Shown in pieces: positions 60,900 to 64,000 of a stretch of DNA of 64,000 nucleotides (within the stretch, counting starts at the first letter, position 1; every line of letters begins with the position of its first letter). Source of the stretch: Apostichopus japonicus. Its lineage: Eukaryota; Echinodermata; Holothuroidea; Aspidochirotida; Stichopodidae. The DNA is taken from assembly GCF_037975245.1 (NCBI RefSeq), contig NC_092583.1, positions 14,227,764-14,291,763 on the forward strand. The letters run 5' to 3'. The notes beneath the pieces are model-generated. The model saw nothing but the letters and a program-made list of their open reading frames with translations, did not search any database and was not told the DNA's origin. The position numbers were made by a program, and so were the translations under genes.

Positions 60900-62010
60900 A
60901 GACAAAACTTCTGATTTCATCGGAAGACAAAATGAATATATTTCAGGAAACAGCCGGTGTAAATTTTCATCAACATTTGTTAATTCCTTGCATAAGCATC
61001 CATCTTAATCCTCAAAATTCATCGATCTATCCATTGTGCCAATAATATCAGTCTTTAGTACCACCTAAATATAGACTCTATCCTCATCCGGGAACAGAGT
61101 ATAACATTTATTAAATGCTATGCCGATCACATCACCTGCAAGCCATAAATAATTTAAAATCATACAAAACAACTGATTTGCTCTCTTAACTCTGATAACC
61201 AATTTTTCTACATGATGATATAAATAAATCGTGTAGTCAAAAAGTAAGTAAAAAAAAAATAAAAAAAAAATGGAGAAAAAAGAAGAAGAAGCTAATGCAA
61301 AGGAAGTCACATGCTAATAAAGAAAACATTCTTTTAAATATCAGAATTTAACGTTGATTCATTGATCTTGCGCAAAGACACAACTGCGACAAAAATAGAT
61401 CATCTTCACCGCCGGATATTAAAAAACAAAACATAAAACGAGTCATAGATTGAAAGTTTATCAATAATTGAGAGCTATTTTAGCATTGACAGGTCAGGTA
61501 AGGTTCATCAGATCTAGCGAGGTTGTTAGTGGGTGTAGGCAGTTCAGTTAATTGACGTTCTGGTTTTGTATCAGATAACATATATCTTACACAACAGTTA
61601 CTTGATTCGACATCAAGCCTTAAAGTATTTCCTATCCTGATCAAGATTATAACGCTATATTTAGATATATAACTGATAGTTTAATATATAAAAGAGAGAA
61701 AGCTTAACAGAAGTGAGGCCATTATGTTTTGTTTCTGTACGAAAATATAAATTACGCTTCCGCTGTTCTTAAATTAACGATGTTCAAATGATAAAATACA
61801 ACAGGGGAGATGTGAATATTTTTAGTTCTCAATAAGTAGTTTTGAAGTTTACTTCACAAATTACTGTCGCTTTTTTTGCAATTAGTGAACGCTTTGTGCT
61901 AAAGTTAGTTCATTTCTTGAAAACGGAAAGGTTGTTTTCTTCATATCTCAAGGGGTTTTACGTACAGATACTGTTCTGTTCCTTATATGCACTATTCAAT
62001 GCCTTCCTAT
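60900..62010. other. Intron of the Elk gene, nothing recognised
   Basis: AT-rich. No exon with paired splice signals and a fitting phase was seen between 60487 and 62416, and none is needed, since the two flanking exons join in frame. Confidence 0.5.
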
Positions 62011-62012
62011 AC

Positions 62013-62410
62013 GTAATTCAGTGTGTTAGTAATAATAAGTAGACACATACTCACACACATACACACAAAAATACCTTGCAATTCAGTGTGTTAGCAATAA
62101 CAGGTCTCTCTAGACACAAACACACACATGCACAAATACATACCTTGTAATTCAGTGTGTTAGCAATAACAGGTCTGAAGACACATACACACGTACATAC
62201 CTTGTAATTCAGTGTGTTAGTAATAACAAGAAGACACATACACACATACATACACACAAAAATACCTTGCAAATTCAGTGTGTTAGCAATAACAGGTCTC
62301 TAGACACAAACACACACATGCACAAATACATACCTTGTAATTCAGTGTGTTAGCAATGATAAGTCTGTATACACATACACACACACATGCACTTACACAC
62401 TACACCTACA
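62013..62410. repeat. About 65-bp minisatellite containing a 5' splice site motif
   Basis: Six units marked by AATTCAGTGTGTTAG near 62015, 62079, 62150, 62205, 62273 and 62340, with CACACA-rich spacers. Several units contain CATACCTTGTAAT, which is the exact complement of the 13 bases spanning the real Elk donor at 62411-62423. The minus-strand open frame over it is an artefact. Confidence 0.9.
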
Positions 62411-62415
62411 CATAC

Positions 62416-62521
62416 CTTGTAATACTTTGAAGGTCACAGTACGTTAATGCATGTATATCTCCTGTAGATTGTATAATGGCCTCGGCGTCATTAAGGTCAA
62501 CCCCAAATAAATCTCCTTTAC
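62416..62521 (-). CDS. Elk: Elk-type K+ channel, CNBH domain exon (first in window)
   Basis: A 106-nt exon, acceptor GCTTTTCACAG, donor ACAAG|GTATGT, starting in phase 1 and ending in phase 2. It encodes KGDLFGVDLNDAEAIIQSTG followed by DIHALTYCDLQSIT. GKGDL.G..L and D..ALTYCDL are hallmarks of the cyclic-nucleotide-binding homology domain of KCNH channels, which in this family does not usually bind nucleotides. The voltage sensor, pore and PAS domain must lie beyond the right edge. With the five downstream exons, the window holds about 415 residues of the channel, all phases consistent. Confidence 0.88.
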
Positions 62522-62529
62522 CTGTGAAA

Positions 62530-64000
62530 AGCAACATATATCATTAACAATAATATGAATAACAATAATAATAATAATATATGAAACTTAGAGGGCTCAT
62601 AGAAATACTAAAACATTCATGTAACAAGTTAGATGATTCATCAAAATGTGATGGGTTCTTGCTCTCTTCAAGTTACAGGATTGGAACTTTTACCTGACAG
62701 GTTGAATTGCATTTGAATCGGTTTATAAATGATCATTATTTCTTGCCGAGGGCATAAGGAACTTATGTGATGCCGATGATATGTCTGTGCGTGTGTTTGT
62801 GCGTAAATATACGTGTATGAGTGTTTGTTAATCCTTGGTTAGAAACACTATAACTCAACAAGTATATGTTGAGTTAACTTCATACTTATAGTATGTGCAT
62901 CCTATACAAGAACAGGTTTAGTGCTTTGTGCAAATGAAAAGGTAATTTGAGGTCAACAGAGGGTTAAAGTCTGATGACCTTGTAAACACGATAATTTAGA
63001 ACATAAAACTTTCATGAAGTTCATGATTTTGTGCTTGACGCCACTTTGTTATGTTCAAAACACCTATTGGTTTTTTTGTAGAGGTCAAGGGTGATTTGAA
63101 GTGAGTAGAAGTCCAAGTTTGAAAACCGAGTAAAAAATGAGAAATCTGTAATCAACTTGATATGTGATATGTAGATCCACCTTATGAAAAAAAGGTTATC
63201 AGGATAATCAGGAATTTCGAAGCCTTTTGGCGGTCTGTGCAAGTTTTCCTTTTTAGAACAAACGTCTAAATTATAAGACAATCATTATTGCGTTACCTTT
63301 CGTGATGAATTGCCTACAATTGGCCCATTTCTATGATAACATCACTCAGTGAAAACGAAGAGTAAACTTTCAATCTAATTTAGCTCTAACTTTTCAATCT
63401 ACAGCAAAACAAAATGTGACTATACCATGCATCACCTTAGAGAATTGCATTCTAAACTCTGACTAGCATTTCCAGATTATAAATATCCCAAATAAAAAAA
63501 TAAATAACTCTATTTCGTTTGAGCAAGTGTCCATGAATCAAAAGGACATTAAAGAAAAGGATAATATTAGGATAAGTTACTAGTCTCATAAAATCCATAA
63601 TGACGTGGAATTGAAATGCTGTTAGTATTGGCCCCCAACATTTATTAAAGGTTTTCAAAAAGTACTTTCCTTGCTGTCTTTTAACCATCTTCATGTGTGT
63701 TAAATAACACACAGTTAAATAACTAAGTAAGAAAAAAATCCGCCGAGAGTTGATAATAACATGTTTTTTTTTTTTTTTAAGTTGAAGCATGAATAAACAT
63801 TATTTGACATTATTAGCATATTTGAAGGTAATACCGATAACAATGTGGTAGAAAACAAAATCGTACCTTTTTATGCGAATTTTAGCAGGAGTTTGTAATT
63901 GTATAACCTAATTATCAAACCCAACAGCCTTCTTTGACAACAATACAATAAAACAATACAACTTTGACAACAATACAACTTTGTTTCAGAAAAGACAACT
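62530..64000. other. Elk intron to the right window edge
   Basis: Searched on the minus strand for the preceding exon, which must end in phase 1 before the G of the GKGDL motif. None found. Only short AT-rich frames are present. Confidence 0.5.

Noticed and set aside
1-64000. CRISPR array, operon or prokaryotic mobile system
   Set aside because: The regular repeats are minisatellites or microsatellites without CRISPR-like unique spacers, and the genes have spliceosomal introns.

Overview
This is a 64 kb piece of an animal nuclear genome. It has AT-rich non-coding DNA, short exons flanked by GT...AG introns with consistent phases, microsatellites, tRNA-derived SINEs and hAT-type elements with 8-bp target duplications. 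Nothing bacterial or viral was seen. The gene content (an Sp5 zinc-finger factor, an Elk-type potassium channel, a CXorf65-like protein) fits an invertebrate deuterostome. A marine echinoderm is my best guess, but that is inference.

Layout, left to right. From about 1.5 to 33.3 kb a split gene that I cannot name runs on the minus strand. Its likely start exon is at 33206-33296, followed by exons at 29940-30065, 25082-25288, 24871-24913, 9688-9856 and 4462-4522, and possibly 1509-1540. Its introns hold most of the repeats in this half: a 280-bp dispersed repeat (two copies), two SINE families, a LINE 3' end, minisatellites and several hAT-like non-autonomous elements, one nested inside another. 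At 36.1-38.4 kb is a complete two-exon Sp5 gene on the minus strand, with GC boxes and TCF/LEF-type motifs around its start. From 38.5 to 48 kb I see almost only non-coding DNA: an ATT microsatellite, an unusual family of GTTAACGTATG boxes, an AT tract, and a CpG-bearing possible promoter near 45.8 kb. A single-exon CXorf65-like gene lies on the plus strand at 48561-49097, with a 130-bp partial duplicate just upstream. From 55.9 kb to the right edge are the last six coding exons of an Elk (KCNH3/4/8-type) channel on the minus strand, running from the end of the cyclic-nucleotide-binding homology domain to the stop. The upstream exons lie beyond the window.

These genes do not form an operon or an obvious pathway. 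The most unusual structural signals are two minisatellites in the Elk gene. Each is built from, and directly abuts, a splice site: one repeats a 5' splice site and the other a 3' splice region. A SINE and a fold-back element sit within about 30 bp of two further Elk 5' splice sites. All exon calls were made by reading splice motifs and phases by eye. No database or alignment was used.
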